In this document: in pieces, positions 12,466 to 25,192 of the stretch
How the letters are laid out: each line of letters begins with the position of its first letter
Position numbering within the stretch: position 1 is the first letter of the stretch
NCBI RefSeq assembly: GCF_958979055.1
Contig: NC_084889.1
Coordinates: 33,671,951 to 33,735,950 of the forward strand
Origin: Alnus glutinosa
Taxonomy: Eukaryota; Streptophyta; Magnoliopsida; Fagales; Betulaceae
Direction: 5' to 3'
DNA: 64,000 nucleotides
Position numbers and translations under genes: made by a program
Notes under the pieces: generated by a model
What the model saw: only the letters and a program-made list of their open reading frames with translations
Told to the model about the DNA's origin: nothing
Databases searched by the model: none

Positions 12466-13962
12466 ACTTTGCATTTTTTTTCACTATCAAACTGAAAGAT
12501 ATAAAGGAAATAACCAAAATGGCCCTACAAAATCCTAAGAGATATTCCATGGACTTCACTCTCACCGCCGGTTACGGGGCTCATTATCAGCATTTTTCTT
12601 TAATTAATCACAACACTAATGACATAATTAAAATTAAATTAATTAAGAGAGATTTTATTTTTGTTTTGTTTGTACCTTGTTGGCATTGGGAACGAGTTCC
12701 TGCAGAGCTTTCATTCTCTCAGCGATTCTCTCCCTCCGTAACTGCCACATACCAAAACCAACCACAACCATTTCAGAGAGAATAAGAAACGAACAAAACC
12801 CAACATCATTTTCCCTTTGGTTGCTTTGAAAACGTAAGAAAAACTCACCCAAAAAAAGACAAAAAACGAGGAACCAAAATAGAACAAAAACAAGGTATCA
12901 CTTATTGGTCTTTTTCATTTTCTGGGAAACCAAACAGGGTGTGAAAATAAGGAAAAGGAGAATCCAAAAAGTCAGAGGAACCGTACTCTTTCGGCGATGC
13001 TGTGTGGGTCAGTGGCTTGTCCTCGACGAGCCCTCACCCTCTGCCTGGGCTGACCCGGTACACTCCCGGCCGAGCCACTCGCCGGACCTTGGCTCATCAC
13101 AGCACCACCCGGAGCCCCGTAGTTCTGCCCCTGAACCGGTCCACCCTGTGAAATTAAACAAATTAAGGAAAAGAAAAATTAAATGAAATACAAATTGAAT
13201 AAATTAAATTAGACGTACCTGAGGGTGGTGAAAATGCTGAGCCTGGTTCGTAGTCTGACCCAAAGATCCAGCGAACCCGTTATACAGAGCTTGAACCGAA
13301 CCCTCGCCACCCTGCGAAACAAAGAAAATCACCCTTATAATTCAAAACTATTTACATTAATATCTCTCCCAAAACGGTTTTTCTCTGCGAAAGTAACTCA
13401 CCGGATTGGGAGTTTTGAACGGCGAGGACCCATCAACGACGTCGTCTGAACCCCCCAGAGAAAGGGGCATCGGAATCATCCCGGAGTCTCCGGCGCCGGC
13501 GACGCCACGGGACATCAAGAGCTGGTGCTGGAGCATCATGGCAGCCGCGGCCGCAGCCGTAGCAGAGGGAGACGGCGAGGACTTAGGGGGGCCGCTAATC
13601 TGGTGGTTGCGGAGCTTGGAGGCGAGGGTGGCTGAGTCGTCGAAGTGGAAAGCGACATTGTTGTCGGGGTTAGACGGCGCCGTTTCGTCGGAGAGGTCGC
13701 GGGGCTTGAGGTCCCAGGAGGGGCTTTTGGTGGGGTTGAGGTCCCAGGAAGGAGGAGGCATGGTGGAGAACATTTGCTCCAGGAAGTCGTCGTGGGAGGT
13801 GGGGTCGAAGTGGTGGTGAATCTGCGAGTTCTGGATCTGTTGCGGCGGTTGCTGTTGCTGTTGCTGCTGGTGGTGGTGGTGATTGTGGAGGTCTTGGAGG
13901 GAGACTTGAGGTGGGTTCAGAAGGGAGTTCATTCCTTGCATTTCTCTGCTACACGGTTGCAT
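10508..13962 (-). CDS. LRL1: bHLH transcription factor, LRL1/bHLH66 clade
   Basis: Seven exons join in frame: 13402-13962, 13219-13311, 12987-13145, 12676-12741, 11848-11913, 11537-11605 and 10508-10906, giving 470 aa. Every junction is GT-AG and phase 0. The N-terminus has His/Gln runs (residues ~27-45), an acidic [11 protein letters not shown] motif and an Ala run. The bHLH domain lies at ~252-320: [18 protein letters not shown], then [19 protein letters not shown], then [20 protein letters not shown]. His266, Glu270 and Arg274 form the E-box contact set. After the domain, [16 protein letters not shown] and the C-terminal [20 protein letters not shown] and [18 protein letters not shown] blocks are hallmarks of the Arabidopsis LRL/bHLH66-69-82 group, nuclear regulators of root-hair growth. 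The chosen ATG lies upstream of two more in-frame ATGs at codons 8 and 11. Its N-terminus is longer than in Arabidopsis relatives. The family is certain; the exact ortholog is not. Confidence 0.95.
12225..12463 (-). repeat. Repeat fragment and long A tract inside bHLH intron 4
   Basis: The segment around 12330-12395 is an inverted-orientation match to 14755-14800 (shared core GACCTATTTAATTAAAT followed by GATTG), so it is a piece of the same repeat family as the element at 14508-14864. It is followed by an uninterrupted run of about 38 A at 12426-12463. Both lie in the 762-bp intron between exons 4 and 5 of the bHLH gene. Confidence 0.55.
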
Positions 13963-14250
13963 ATCTTCCTCACTAACAAATATATATAGAACAAAAGAGA
14001 AAGAGAAAGAGAAAGAGAAAGAGATAGAGAGAGTTTAGTGGAATGGGCAGTGCAGGAAACGGAGGCAAGGCATTTGGGAGGTGATCAAGCTGTGTCGCTG
14101 TGTTTCTCTTTCTGTCTCTGTCTGTCTCTCTCTCTCTGTGTTGGATGTTATCTTGGGGATATATAAATAGGACCGAAGCTTTGTTTGTTTGGTGCTTTTT
14201 GATTTGCTAGGTTTTGTTTGCTCTCTCTCTCTCTCTCTCTCTCTCTATTT
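13963..14250 (-). promoter_or_regulatory. 5' UTR and core promoter region of the bHLH gene
   Basis: Upstream of the start codon are GA-rich runs (13990-14030) and CT-rich runs (14104-14140 and 14220-14246) on the + strand, typical pyrimidine/purine patches of plant leaders. A TATA-like AT block (ATATATAAATAG on the + strand, 14159-14170) would place transcription start near 14130 and a leader of about 170 nt. The TATA assignment is inference, because the block reads as TATA-like on both strands. Confidence 0.45.
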
Positions 14251-14507
14251 GGTCATACTATGGTTGAATGAATGAAGATTGCTCTGTTCATTAGCGCGTG
14301 GACCTCCAATAAACATGCTTAAGAATCTCACTATGGTTTACTATGGCGAACTTGGGTCTTAGGACTTTGACTCAGATCAACACTGTAACACGCTTCAACT
14401 TAGACAAGACATAAACTGTCACGTTAATTTATACGACAAATAAAAGTGGTTATACACTTAACAATAATTTTCATTTTTAACAAAGTAGCGAGACTTCTTA
14501 TTTTTAT

Positions 14508-14864
14508 TAGGAGTGGCAATTTGTGTTCGCACGTTAAATTTGAATTGTATCGAGACATGAGCATAAAATTATATGGATCAGATTTAATCCGACACATTTA
14601 ATTAAATGAATCAAACCCCTCAATTCTAATTCTTTAATTTTGTATTGGGTTCGTATCGGTAAGCGAATCATGTCAAAAATAGTCTACCATTATGTCGCGT
14701 ATTAAGTTTGATTCGTATCCAAGTATTGGTATTAAGACTATATAAGTCAATCTTAATCCAATCAATTTAATTAAATAGGTCAGACTCTTCAACTTTAATC
14801 CTATACCTTCATTTTGAATTTGTGTCAGATTTACGTATCGGGTCTTAAAAAATGACATGCCCTA
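14508..14864. mobile_element. Probable hAT-like non-autonomous element
   Basis: The ends TAGGAGTGGCAATTT and AATGACATGCCCTA are imperfect inverted repeats. The interior holds words like GTATCGGGTC and TTTAATTAAATAGGTC that also occur, inverted, at 12330-12395. The 357-bp element has no coding capacity, and no TSD could be confirmed. Confidence 0.45.
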
Positions 14865-17483
14865 ATTGTTACCATGAAAACATTATATTGAACAAAGTAA
14901 GCTATGAATGAATTTGGTATTACTTCACTCCCTTAAAAATATGATCCACGCCCTCAACTATGCGCGTGGTCCACCATTTTTCCATCTACTTCAAAGGTTT
15001 CGCTTTCAACTTGCTGCCAAGAGTCCAAAACACCCTCCAATGGTCTCCCACGCGGCCACTACTAATAATTGCGGTTTTATCATTCATAGAACTCGGATAT
15101 GTCGTTTACGACTTAGATATGTCGTATACCAGCACGTGTCTGAAAATAGCATAGGATGAAATTCATGTTTTACATACCAAAAATATTCATCAATTTTTTT
15201 ATTTTTTTATTTTTTTTTTTGAATAAAATGCGATCATGGTTTTATTTTAGCTTCTAATGAAACTTAACAAATAAATTTCACATATGAAAAGAAATATTAA
15301 TTAGTAATTAAAAGATTAACTTTATTCTTTTTACCAATATAAATTTTTAAAATAAATAATAATTTAACCATTACTGCTAATCCTAAGACAAAATGCGAGG
15401 GACAGATTAATATCCAACTAACTATGAGTCTGACTAATTCACTAAAAGATTTATTAATATGTAAAAACAGAAGCAACTCATAATTCTTGAATTTGTATGG
15501 GTATAATTAATTATTTATATATTTGATTGAATAAATAGACCTTACTCTATTAACAATCAAAATATACAATACAAACAGTTAATTACATCAAATCAACTTT
15601 AAAATTACCCATCTAGTGTAATCTAAGCATGGTAACTTGGTAAGTAGTACTGTAATTTCCCACTAATAACAATAATAATAACAAAAAGAAGAAGAAGAAG
15701 AAAAAGAGAAAGAAACTGGTTGAAGACCGGCCAGCTGTATTTGTGAAGTGTTGATGTGTGAAAGCGAGTAAGAAATATTGTCTACAATCGAGCGAGTGGC
15801 GTGCATAGCTTCACCCACTTCCCACTTATTTAGCCGCCACAATTTTAATTCGTTAGTTTTTGTTTTTTCGGGTCATAAAATATTTGCTCCAATTTCGGCG
15901 AGTTCGTTGGGTACGATCAAGGGTGATCCCTTTCAGGTGAGACCTCCAGACAGGGACTATAAAATTTCTGAAATTCAATCACTGGCCTTTGGTTGGTGTG
16001 GAAGCTTAGCATCCAGACACAAAGTCTAAAAAATAAACATAAGAATAAAATAAAAAATAAAATAAAATAAAAAATAACAAGTCGGTATACTACAACAAGT
16101 AATTCTACATGTACATTAATGTCTATGTAGAATTACTCAATTACAACCATTCTATAACTTTGATGGCATGCCAGTACAACGTGACATTATCGTGTTAGCT
16201 TAAAATTTAGTAGCAGCCGTGATCACAAGATGGGTTAGATTTGATGGCGTGACCAGTACATCAAAAGATTCGACCATCCTGAAGTGGGGGTGGGTGGTTG
16301 CACCAACCACCGGAAGAAGAGGAGGAGGAGGAGGAGGGTGGTGCAAATTCTTTTCCCAAAATCAAATACTAGGGATAGGCACTAATTCATGCTAGGGAGA
16401 TGGTTTTTTGCACAGCTTAGGCTTCTCAGGGACCAGTAAAGAAGTCTGAAGTTTCTAAGAAAGTGGCTTTTAAAGATGAGCAAGTGGGGAAAACTGTTTG
16501 AACTATTGATATAAGCCTATAACCAATTAAATTAGGCAGGTTAAGATTAAAGTTGAATTGAGCTCAAAATGTTGCAAAATGTTAGCTTTAACGTGTCCCT
16601 TTGGCTCAAGTATTCTTGCCCCTGATAACTTGAACCAAAACCAAGGGAAATTGGTTTCAAAACCATATTTGAGAAGGTCTACAATCATTATGGTGACTCT
16701 TCATTTTCAAATTAATTTGTCATGTTTATTCCAGATTTAAAGCTATCATACTAGTAATTCCTTCTTTACTAGTATATGGAAGAAATGAGATTCAAATCTT
16801 TAACAATTTGTTGTTCGAAATTGTTGAATATCTTTTACGAGACCCATTTAACTAAATAACATGTTCGAAACCTGTTTGAACAGATAGCCCTAACAGCAAA
16901 ATTGCTGAGAACATGTTAATAATGCACTTATTTTACTTAATTTTTTTGTTTGGGGCTATGGTATGGTTCATTTTGAATGGCATAAATGAAAGCCAAAAGA
17001 AGACATGGATGAGGAAAGAAAAGGCCGTGGTCCTGCAACTCAGGTCCTTCCATCTGACTGCGAACTAAAGTCAGATACTAGAAAAGATGATGTCTATTGA
17101 TAGGGACTGATTTTATAAAAGAACAACCTATGCCCTAGCTTCTCCTCCTTTAATTAATGTTGCTACTTTACTTCACCTTTAATTTCCAACAATATCATAA
17201 GAGAAATCGAACAAGGCCCATCCAAAAGGATTTTTCAAAACTATCATATACTTTTACAGAAAAGCATAAATAAGGGTACAGCACTTTGTTCTGTGTAAGC
17301 AAAACTATCAAACACTTTTTTTTTCTTTTTGAAATGTACAATAAATCACCTTTGTTTATGTTGATGGTTTTGTTAATATATTATTCTCAATAAATAATAT
17401 AATTTATTTTATTTAAGATAAACAATTTTTAGTAAGATTTAATTAGTTGTGTGAACTACAATCAACTATACGTTATCTATTTA
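14865..17483. other. Intergenic, no gene seen
   Basis: AT-rich spacer with short AATAA/AAATAA runs (16030-16080), a GAGGAG patch (16315-16337) and no coding stretch with gene-like composition. The longest open stretches (under 85 codons) have no recognisable motif. Confidence 0.5.
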
Positions 17484-18599
17484 TAACAATAAGGGATAAT
17501 TGCACCGGAGGTCCCTGTGGTATACCATAATTATTTTTCACTCCCTATGGTTTAAAAAGTTCACTGGAGGTCCTCGTGATATGCAATAATTACAAATCGA
17601 TCCCTGGCGTCAAATTCTGTTAAAATTTTTAACAGATTCCGTCAAATGCCACGTCAGCGCCACGTGTCGTCATCTTATTGGTGACACGTGGCGCTGACAT
17701 GTCTAATTTTAATAAAATAATATAAATTTATTAAAAAATAAATAAAAAATACTTATTTTTTTTAAAAAAAAAAACAAAAAACAAAAAAAAAAACAAAAAA
17801 ACAAAAATGGGAAAGGGGTGGCCTGGCCACCCCCAAAAGGGGTGGCCAGGCCACCAACAGCCCATGGGGGTGGCCGCGCGCCACCCCCAGAGGCCGCCGG
17901 CGGTGGCGCGCGGCCACCCCCAGTGGCCGGGGGTGGCGCGCGGCCACCCCCAGGCCATTGGGGGTGGCCTTCGGGCCACCCCTAGATCTTCTAAGGGTGG
18001 CCCGATGGCCACCCCCGGCCACTGGGGGTGGCCGCGCGCCACCCCCAGAGGCCACCTGGGGTGGCGCGCGGCCACCCCCAGTGGCCGGGGGTGGCCATCG
18101 GGCCACCCTTAGTAGATCTAGGGGTGGCCCGAAGGCCACCCCCAATGGCCTGGGGGTGGCCGCGCGCCACCCCCGGCCACTGGGGGTGGCCGCGCGCCAC
18201 CCCCTGCAGCCACTGGGGGTGGCGCGCGGCCACCCCCAGTGGCTGGGGGCGGCCAGGCCACCCCCAAAGGGGTGGCTGGGACACCCCTTCAGCTTTTTTT
18301 TTTTTTTGTTTTTTTTTTTGAATTTTTTTTTATAAAAAAATAAGTATTTTTTATTTATTTTTTAATAAATTTATATTTTTTATTACGATAGACACGTGTC
18401 GCCATCTTATTGGCGACACGTGGCGCTGACGTGGCATTTGACGGAATCTGTTAAAAATTTTAACAGAATTTGACGCCAGGGATCGATTTGTAATTATTGC
18501 ATATCACGAGGACCTCCAGTGAACTTTTTAAACCATAGGGAGTGAAAAATAATTATGGTATACCACAGGGACCTCCGGTGCAATTATCCCTAACAATAA
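17484..18599. mobile_element. Mutator-like foldback element with 9-bp TSD
   Basis: TAACAATAA at 17484-17492 is repeated at 18591-18599. Between them lies a 1098-bp element (17493-18590) that begins GGGATAATTGCACCGG and ends with its reverse complement. The terminal inverted repeats run at least 220 bp with very few mismatches. They include an inner palindrome in which GACACGTGGCGCTGAC faces its inverted copy around CATCTTATTGG. The 9-bp TSD and long TIRs fit MULE-type elements. The core is a GC-rich palindromic minisatellite. There is no transposase gene. The near-identity of the arms and the perfect TSD suggest recent insertion, or arm homogenisation. Confidence 0.93.
17810..18290. repeat. 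GC-rich palindromic minisatellite (core of the foldback element)
   Basis: Units of about 30-36 bp built from GGGGGTGGCC and GCGCGCCACCCCC alternate in direct and inverted order. Punctuating units read CTTCGGGCCACCC and TAGATCTTCTAAGGGTGG. Because the unit lacks stop codons in several frames, both strands show overlapping open stretches of about 97-127 codons with proline/tryptophan/glycine repeats such as GWPRATPGHWGW. These are by-products of the repeat, not genes. CpG density is extreme compared with the surroundings. Confidence 0.9.
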
Positions 18600-18622
18600 T
18601 TAACTAAAATCAACAGCATCTG

Positions 18623-18745
18623 ATAGCATGTTAAATGACCTCTTGACATTTTATTTTTTTTTGAGGCCTTTTACCTCTTTTTTTTAGACTTTTGTAGCAT
18701 GTTAAATGACCTCTTGACATTTTATTTTTCTTGAGGCCTTTTACC
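18623..18745 (+). repeat. Short tandem duplication
   Basis: A ~53-bp block starting AGCATGTTAAATGACCTC and ending CTTTTACCTC occurs at 18617-18675 and again at 18696-18747, spaced about 78 bp. The sequence between is T-rich. Confidence 0.8.
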
Positions 18746-18747
18746 TC

Positions 18748-20008
18748 CTCTTTTTTTTTTTTTTTTTTCTTCTCAACAAACGTAATATAAGACTTTTTTT
18801 AAGTGAACATTAGACGGTGGTCTAATTGGCCTAACCACGGAGTCGGCCCTATTTAAAAGTAAAATTTTTTCGTAAATTTTTTTTAGTATATTTTGGTATT
18901 TAGTTGGGCTTAGAAAACTTAATCAACAGTAAAACACCCAATAATTTTTTTTTTTTTTTTTACACATTGGTTTATATTTTTTTTTAAGGAGTAAAAACTT
19001 TTTCCGTTTGCAACTCATATCTTCAAACCTCTCCTCTCTCGGCAAACACTCACACCACAACACACTCTAAACGGCACCCCTCTCGGCTCCCACCGACACC
19101 AACCCCTACCGAAGCCACCCCACCAATGGAAAATTAACACATTTTCAACGTTTATAAGAAAATGTTTTCCTGAAAACATTTACCATTGGTGGGGTTGGTC
19201 CCAATAGTGTTTGGAATGTGCCATAGTGTGGGTATACCTTAAAAATATGGAAACCATTTCACGGAAAACAATGAAGCATTTTACAGTTGATCGTTGATCG
19301 AAAATGTTTTACGATTGACCATGTGTTTTTGGAGCTACCATTTTCCTTGGGCATTCAAGGAGTTGGAACTATTTAAAGGTATTTGTTATCCTGTCCTTGT
19401 CCCAATGAGACTATTTAAAATTATGCAAGAGTGAGTGGATATGACATGATTTCTCCATCATCCTCTCTTCTGCACATCTTTCTTCATTGCATGCCCATTG
19501 CCCATATATTTATATATATATTCATGAAAGCAATGAACAGAAAAATAAAACAAAATCAAGGTTTGACTTACGTACTCCAGATTTATGATGCAGCACAAAC
19601 ACTTGAGTCTTCAAGTGAATATGATCCCCATGAGATCTAAGCATATATTTATATTTCTGTGGGAATTTTCAGCCGCTATCATGTTCATACTTTGTTTGCT
19701 GAATCCACGACGAAATCAAGAAACGCGTGATGGTGGTAATATTGATAGAAATAATAATTGAATAATTTTCACTTGAGATATAATTAATTAAGTAGTTTAA
19801 TTAATTCTAAAATAGAGCAATTTTGCCATTGTCATTGTGACCATATCCCATTTTGGATACCATCTTAGTTGTTCGAAACCATGTTCATTGTATATCAAAC
19901 ATGTATAGATTAAACTATATGGGAAAGAATATCAGGAAATTAATTAAAAAATGTTTTTAAAAAAAATCTACTCAAGCCATTGAATTGCAAGTACAAAGAC
20001 ATGCTAGC
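18748..20008. other. Intergenic with a hairpin-forming segment
   Basis: No gene was seen. Around 19115-19195, CCCCACCAATGG is inverted as CCATTGGTGGGG, with AAAATGTT/AACATTTT-type pairing inside. The flanking text (GGAAAAC and CATTTTAC words) is the style of old DNA transposon fragments found widely in eudicots. Confidence 0.45.
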
Positions 20009-20760
20009 TAGTACAACCTCTCTCATCTTTAATTATGTTGTCCATGGGAGGTTTCAAAGAAGGTTGGCTATATATCTTAACAATATCTTTTAATTTTTTT
20101 GAAGTTTGTTAGGCCCCCAGTATAAATACATATACACAAGAGTACTGCATTTGCTCAAATATAGTATAATTCGGCTCAAATTCATAGGTCGAGTATACAA
20201 GTGTGAGGTTTTTTTTTTTTTTTTTGTCTCAGTATCATGTCATATCTTAAATATGTAACATTTTTCTTGCCGTTCAATGTAAAAAACGTTTTGAATTCAC
20301 TTAATTTGAGACTTAAAATTTATTTGAAAGAGTAGAGGATCATAATCCAATATTGTGTATCACATTGAAAATATATCACAAATGTGAGTGATTAATATAA
20401 TATATTTGGGTTCAAACTCATAGGCATAAGCTTTGGGTTAAGTGTAACCTCTCTCTCTACTATATAATTCATTGAAAGTTTTAAAGAAGGTAGACTTTTA
20501 TCACAATAGGTTTTTTTTTTTTTAGCCCCCAACATAAATGCATATACAAAGGAGTGCAACTAGTCAAATAATAATGCAAACAAATTTTCCTCAATATTGG
20601 CTTGGAAGATAATATTGAATATACACGCGTGAGTGGAAAAAGATTAAGTCTTTCTTTGGAAAGGTGTTACAAGTGTGAGCGAATAATATAACATAATTTG
20701 GCTCAAACTCGTAGGCTTAAGTTTTAGGTGGAGTCGTGTCTGAACATGTTATATTATGAT
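20009..20760. repeat. Diverged direct repeats, possibly old LTR-derived
   Basis: The segment near 20009-20165 (ACCTCTCTC, GTTTCAAAGAAGG, GGCCCCCAGTATAAAT) recurs near 20446-20580 (ACCTCTCTC, GTTTTAAAGAAGG, AGCCCCCAACATAAAT), a spacing of about 440 bp. Three diverged copies of a GGCTCAAACTCATAGGC-like word lie at 20171, 20409 and 20699. Such words are common in plant LTRs, but no intact ends or coding parts are visible. I treat this as old repeat debris. Confidence 0.45.
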
Positions 20761-21544
20761 ATCACTGAAAAACTCTTCAAGGCATCAATCTCCCTGATAG
20801 AAATTCATTTAAATTGACATCTGTCTTAGCTATGTGTCGATCTCCCTAACAGAATCCTTAGAACAAACTTTGTCAGTTTAATATGCTAAATCGATCGATT
20901 TTCTTCCGACCCAATTTGCATCAAAACTTTGTCAATGATATACATTATTCCTTGAATATCTTGCCTATTTATCTCCCCAACATATCTAAAGCAAATGGAT
21001 TCTAACTCTCATGAGTCATCACCCATGACTCACCAGAACATGGACCACATGCCCTAGATCAGAATCATCAGATTCAGCATTCTAAAATATAAAATGTCTA
21101 ACCAAATTAAGTTATGATCACTTATACATTTAATTGCATTTGTACCCATCAGGAACACTTCTTCTATATATATATATATATATATTCATATTCTTTTGAA
21201 CAGCAGGTAGCGTACTTTGATATCTAAGTCTTTGAATAATTTTGTTTCATATGTAATAAAAATAGCTAGTTAGTTGGTGCCAATTCTCTGGTTGCATGTA
21301 TGTATATACAAATTGTGTTGGTATTAAGGATTTTTGCCTGGCGTGAAGACCAGAAGATTTGAGATCTAACTATGAATACAACCCCCCATTTTATACCGTT
21401 TATAATTATTTCAACATGGTTTTGGTTTGTTCTGGATCTATTGTTGGAAGCCTACTTCTTTTTTGTTTATAAGATCGTCCAATTCTTCTATATTTTAGAT
21501 CAGAATGGGAAGGATCTTCTCTTATAACCATTTTTCTTATTTAA
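20761..21544. other. Intergenic, no gene seen
   Basis: AT-rich spacer with a short TA microsatellite at 21165-21184. No feature could be supported. Confidence 0.45.
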
Positions 21545-21751
21545 TTAGGGGGAAAAAAAAAAGCCCGAAGGAGTGGGGGGACGTCGGAAATAAAATGCTT
21601 TTCACCAGTGCATAAAAATGCCGAGAATGTTAGTAAATAATTGACGGTCATTACAAACGCTTGAAAAAACATCTTTTATCGGTTTTTATTTGGCTGCCAA
21701 TTAAAAACGCGGCGGTGAAACTGGATTTTTTTTTTTTTTTTTTTGTAGTGT
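21545..21751 (-). mobile_element. Possible CACTA-type MITE end
   Basis: Read on the minus strand, 21751 begins CACTACAAAAAAAA, the tip typical of many plant CACTA miniature elements. It is followed by a subterminal region with CCGCCGCG and AAACGC words. The opposite end near 21545-21560 (GGGGGAAAAAAAAAAG) does not give a clean matching tip, so extent and class are tentative. Confidence 0.35.
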
Positions 21752-24321
21752 ATTTGTCCTAAAATTAATTGACATTTGATAACCTGATGAAGCATGCCAT
21801 AGAGGATTTGAATATGCCTAGCATGATTGTTTCTTTTATTTAGGATTATCTTTTCTAAAACGCCAAATATATGTATTCCTATTGATTGGAATATAACCAA
21901 GTTCACTTTATATATTCCAAAAGATAAATTATTGTGGAAAAGGCATATGATTACTCAACTTTTAACATCGTAGATACTACACTCAAAGAAACCAAAAGAG
22001 AATTTAAACCCAAAAAAAAAAAAAAAAAAAAGCAGGGTCAAGGATTTGTATTTACAATGCAAATGACCTTTGCTAAGTCATTTAATTTAAATTATATTTA
22101 ACTTAAAACAGATTCTTGCAATTATATTTACTTTTTTTTGACTGATTGAGAAAGAATTTTCCTTTGTTGAAATTATGAAGCTTTATTTCATTCTTCCTAA
22201 CAAAGAATGAACCCTTTCGCTCCGAGATTATATCGTATAAAATAATCATGTACTTTATGGAAAATGCTTGACACAACCTTTATTATAATGTTCTTATAAA
22301 CTCATATAGTAGCAGTTCACATGTCACGTGGTGTTACGTGGGTGAAAAAATTATGCAACAAAATTAGATAGGTAAATTTAATTGTTTAATGATAATCAAC
22401 ATGGCAACTGTTACGTAAAATGCCACATCAATTTATAAAAGACTTTTAATAGAAATTATAATACTCCTAACATCACTCAGACTTCATATAACAGCAAAAA
22501 ATCTTATTATAATCATCCAAATCGCATTTGATGTTTATTATTACACTATCATTTAACCACACAAAAGGCTGGAATTTGGGCTGTTAATTTCTTTTTTTTC
22601 TTTTTAATCTTGGACTAGTATAAACTCCAAAATTTCCCTATGTGAAGACATGATTTGAGTTCATATGTTGGGATGAAGTTGGGTTACATCCACAATATTC
22701 CTTGACAAGATTGTGAAAGAGACATAACCATTTTTATTATTATTATTATTTAAAGTTAAACATAACCAAATTAAGAAAATAGGGATCAGGTTTGCTGCTC
22801 AGACTTAAAATAGTTTTTAGTACAGCTACCTGGTAAGGTCAAAAAATGTAGGTATATGTCCTTATCTTGCACCAATCACATCCCAACTTTTCTTCAGTTG
22901 ATAGGCTTTCTTTACAACTCATCCCAATTCCCCACCCATCAACTTACCAATTATATGCCATCCAATCCATAAACCATTTTTCTTTTTTCAATGGTTTCTT
23001 TCAAGAACTTATCCGAACTCTAACGAGTAATACTATAAATCACTTTTTCTCCCGTCCACAAAGTAAATTTATATGCAACCCACCTGAATGAAATTCGGAC
23101 ATATAGACTACATACAGTATTACTCTATTTTTTCTTTTTCTTTTTTAACAGAAATTGATCCAAAGACAGTGATTTCTAGCATTACTATATGTAATCTTAA
23201 CCTAAGCCAATTCCTGGAACTGCTTTTGAAAATAACACCATTAAGCGAAAAACTTACGGCATGCTAACACCAATAGCTTATCATTTGATATAAAAAGCTT
23301 AATAGATTCAGAAATAGTTGATGAATACCCTATTTCTTCGTCCGGAGAGGCAAGAAAAGTTTATAGAAATACTAATCAAAATGGGCTCCCTTTCAATTTT
23401 TTCAAAAAGCATTCACATATGCTAAATATATAAACCATCTATGAGAAAATTCGAGGCCTTTATTATTTATTTTTATTTTTTCCTCATTAACTCTTTGAGT
23501 TTAAAATCCATAAAGAAAATAAGGAAGAAATATTTGACAAAATAGTTCATAGGATGAACTCGTAAAATCACAAACACCATCTAGGATGATAAATTAAATG
23601 AAGAAGAAAATAAAAAATAAAAAATAAAAAGATACTAGTTAATTTATACCTTCTTATATTAATTTTAAAAACCCACATAATTTATAATTTTCTTGTAAAC
23701 ATAACAAAAAATCGTACTGCAAATCTCAAAGGAAAATATTGAATAATCTTTTAAGATACGTATTAAATTAAATTCGAAATTCCAATTCCTTTCTGTCAAT
23801 CAATCATCCAATAATAATTCCATGTCAATGCTGACTCTGCCAGAGGGGGGAATTGCAAATGGATATCCAAATTCCAATTCCAATTCCAATCACATGAAAA
23901 TATATACATATTTTCTCTTGCGTTAAATTCACAACAAAATATTTTCACTGACACGTATTTTTAAAACATGTAATTTTTGTACAAAGAAAAATTTTATCCT
24001 CAAATACAAGGGTTAGAAACAAAATTTAATAGACCGTGTCAAATATTAATTTCTTCTAATTTAATCTATTAAATTAATATATATCTTTAAAATATGTGAT
24101 CCTCACATATTTTAAAGACACATGTCACCTTAATAAACGAAATCAAAAGAATTTATTTCAATTAAATTTGGAGCAAAATAAAAGGGTTAGAAATTTCTAA
24201 CAACAAATTTTATAAGATAAAGATGGGCCTGTCGTATGCAAAAAGGAACTAATAAGCAAGCACTTAGTGATAAACAGCCAGCCTAAAAGCAATTTGCCAA
24301 AATTGACATATTCCTACCTAG

Positions 24322-24365
<44 letters not shown>

Positions 24366-25192
24366 CATTCACAAAAAATATATATATACTATTTAATTGT
24401 ATAGTCAACTCTAGGTATGATTCTAATGAAAAAAATTGTGTATAGTTAAAGGGCAATTAAAGGGCAAGAGGATAAGAAAGAGAAATTTATATGGGTCTCT
24501 ACCACAAAGAACAGCATACTCCATAAAGTACCAAACATGTAAGCCCCACTTAGGGCAATTGTTTAGAGGCAAATGATTAGCTCAATCTTGATTTCTTATC
24601 ACATAAACGGATGGAGATCTCCAGCAATTTTATTGTGCGACCTGTTAGTAATTCGGACAGTAAATATAAGAGAGTTCCTATAGAACCCACATGGTCAAAC
24701 AGGTCTTGGATAGCTCACTCACGTGTTTGGCTAGGTAGATCTCACACAGACTCTCTCAGATTTACCATCCAAATTATAAAGAATTCGAACAATAAAGTGA
24801 TGGAGATGGCAAATATTACATGTACATCATTTTCTTAAAAAAGAAAGGCTTTAAAAAATTAGAACTGGACCAGGCCGAATACTTCCATCAAATGGTTAAG
24901 AATAAACTGATAAAAGATTATCAGGGCCTCAAAATGGGCTCCACAAAAAGGATGATGGGCCCTTAAGCACCTATTCAAACAAATATTATATCTTAGTAAT
25001 TGCATAATATGCATTATTTTAGGACCATATGTTGACTCTCCTACAATATATATTTCAAGTTGGAATCTGAGAAGGTTTAGACCAATTATAGGCAATTACG
25101 TAAGCAGGAGATAATTTAATTAATTAATTAATTAATTGTAAATTAAATATCTATTATTTTTTTATTTTTTTATAAGGATAAAAGCAGTCACC
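21752..25192. other. Intergenic, no gene seen, with a (GA)n microsatellite
   Basis: AT-rich spacer. A GA dinucleotide microsatellite occupies 24325-24364. Short ATTCC repeats lie at 23869-23890, an AT-rich palindromic stretch at 24075-24120 and a TTAA tetranucleotide run at 25115-25137. None of the open stretches has a recognisable domain. Confidence 0.5.

Noticed and set aside
13406-13989. Plus-strand open frames of 114-137 codons
   Set aside because: They are antisense to the GC-rich first exon of the bHLH gene, whose product has clear family blocks.
17731-18335. Six overlapping open frames of about 97-127 codons on both strands with Trp/Pro/Gly repeats
   Set aside because: They are by-products of a stop-free palindromic minisatellite inside a foldback transposon. 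Equivalent frames occur on both strands, and there is no start context, intron or family.
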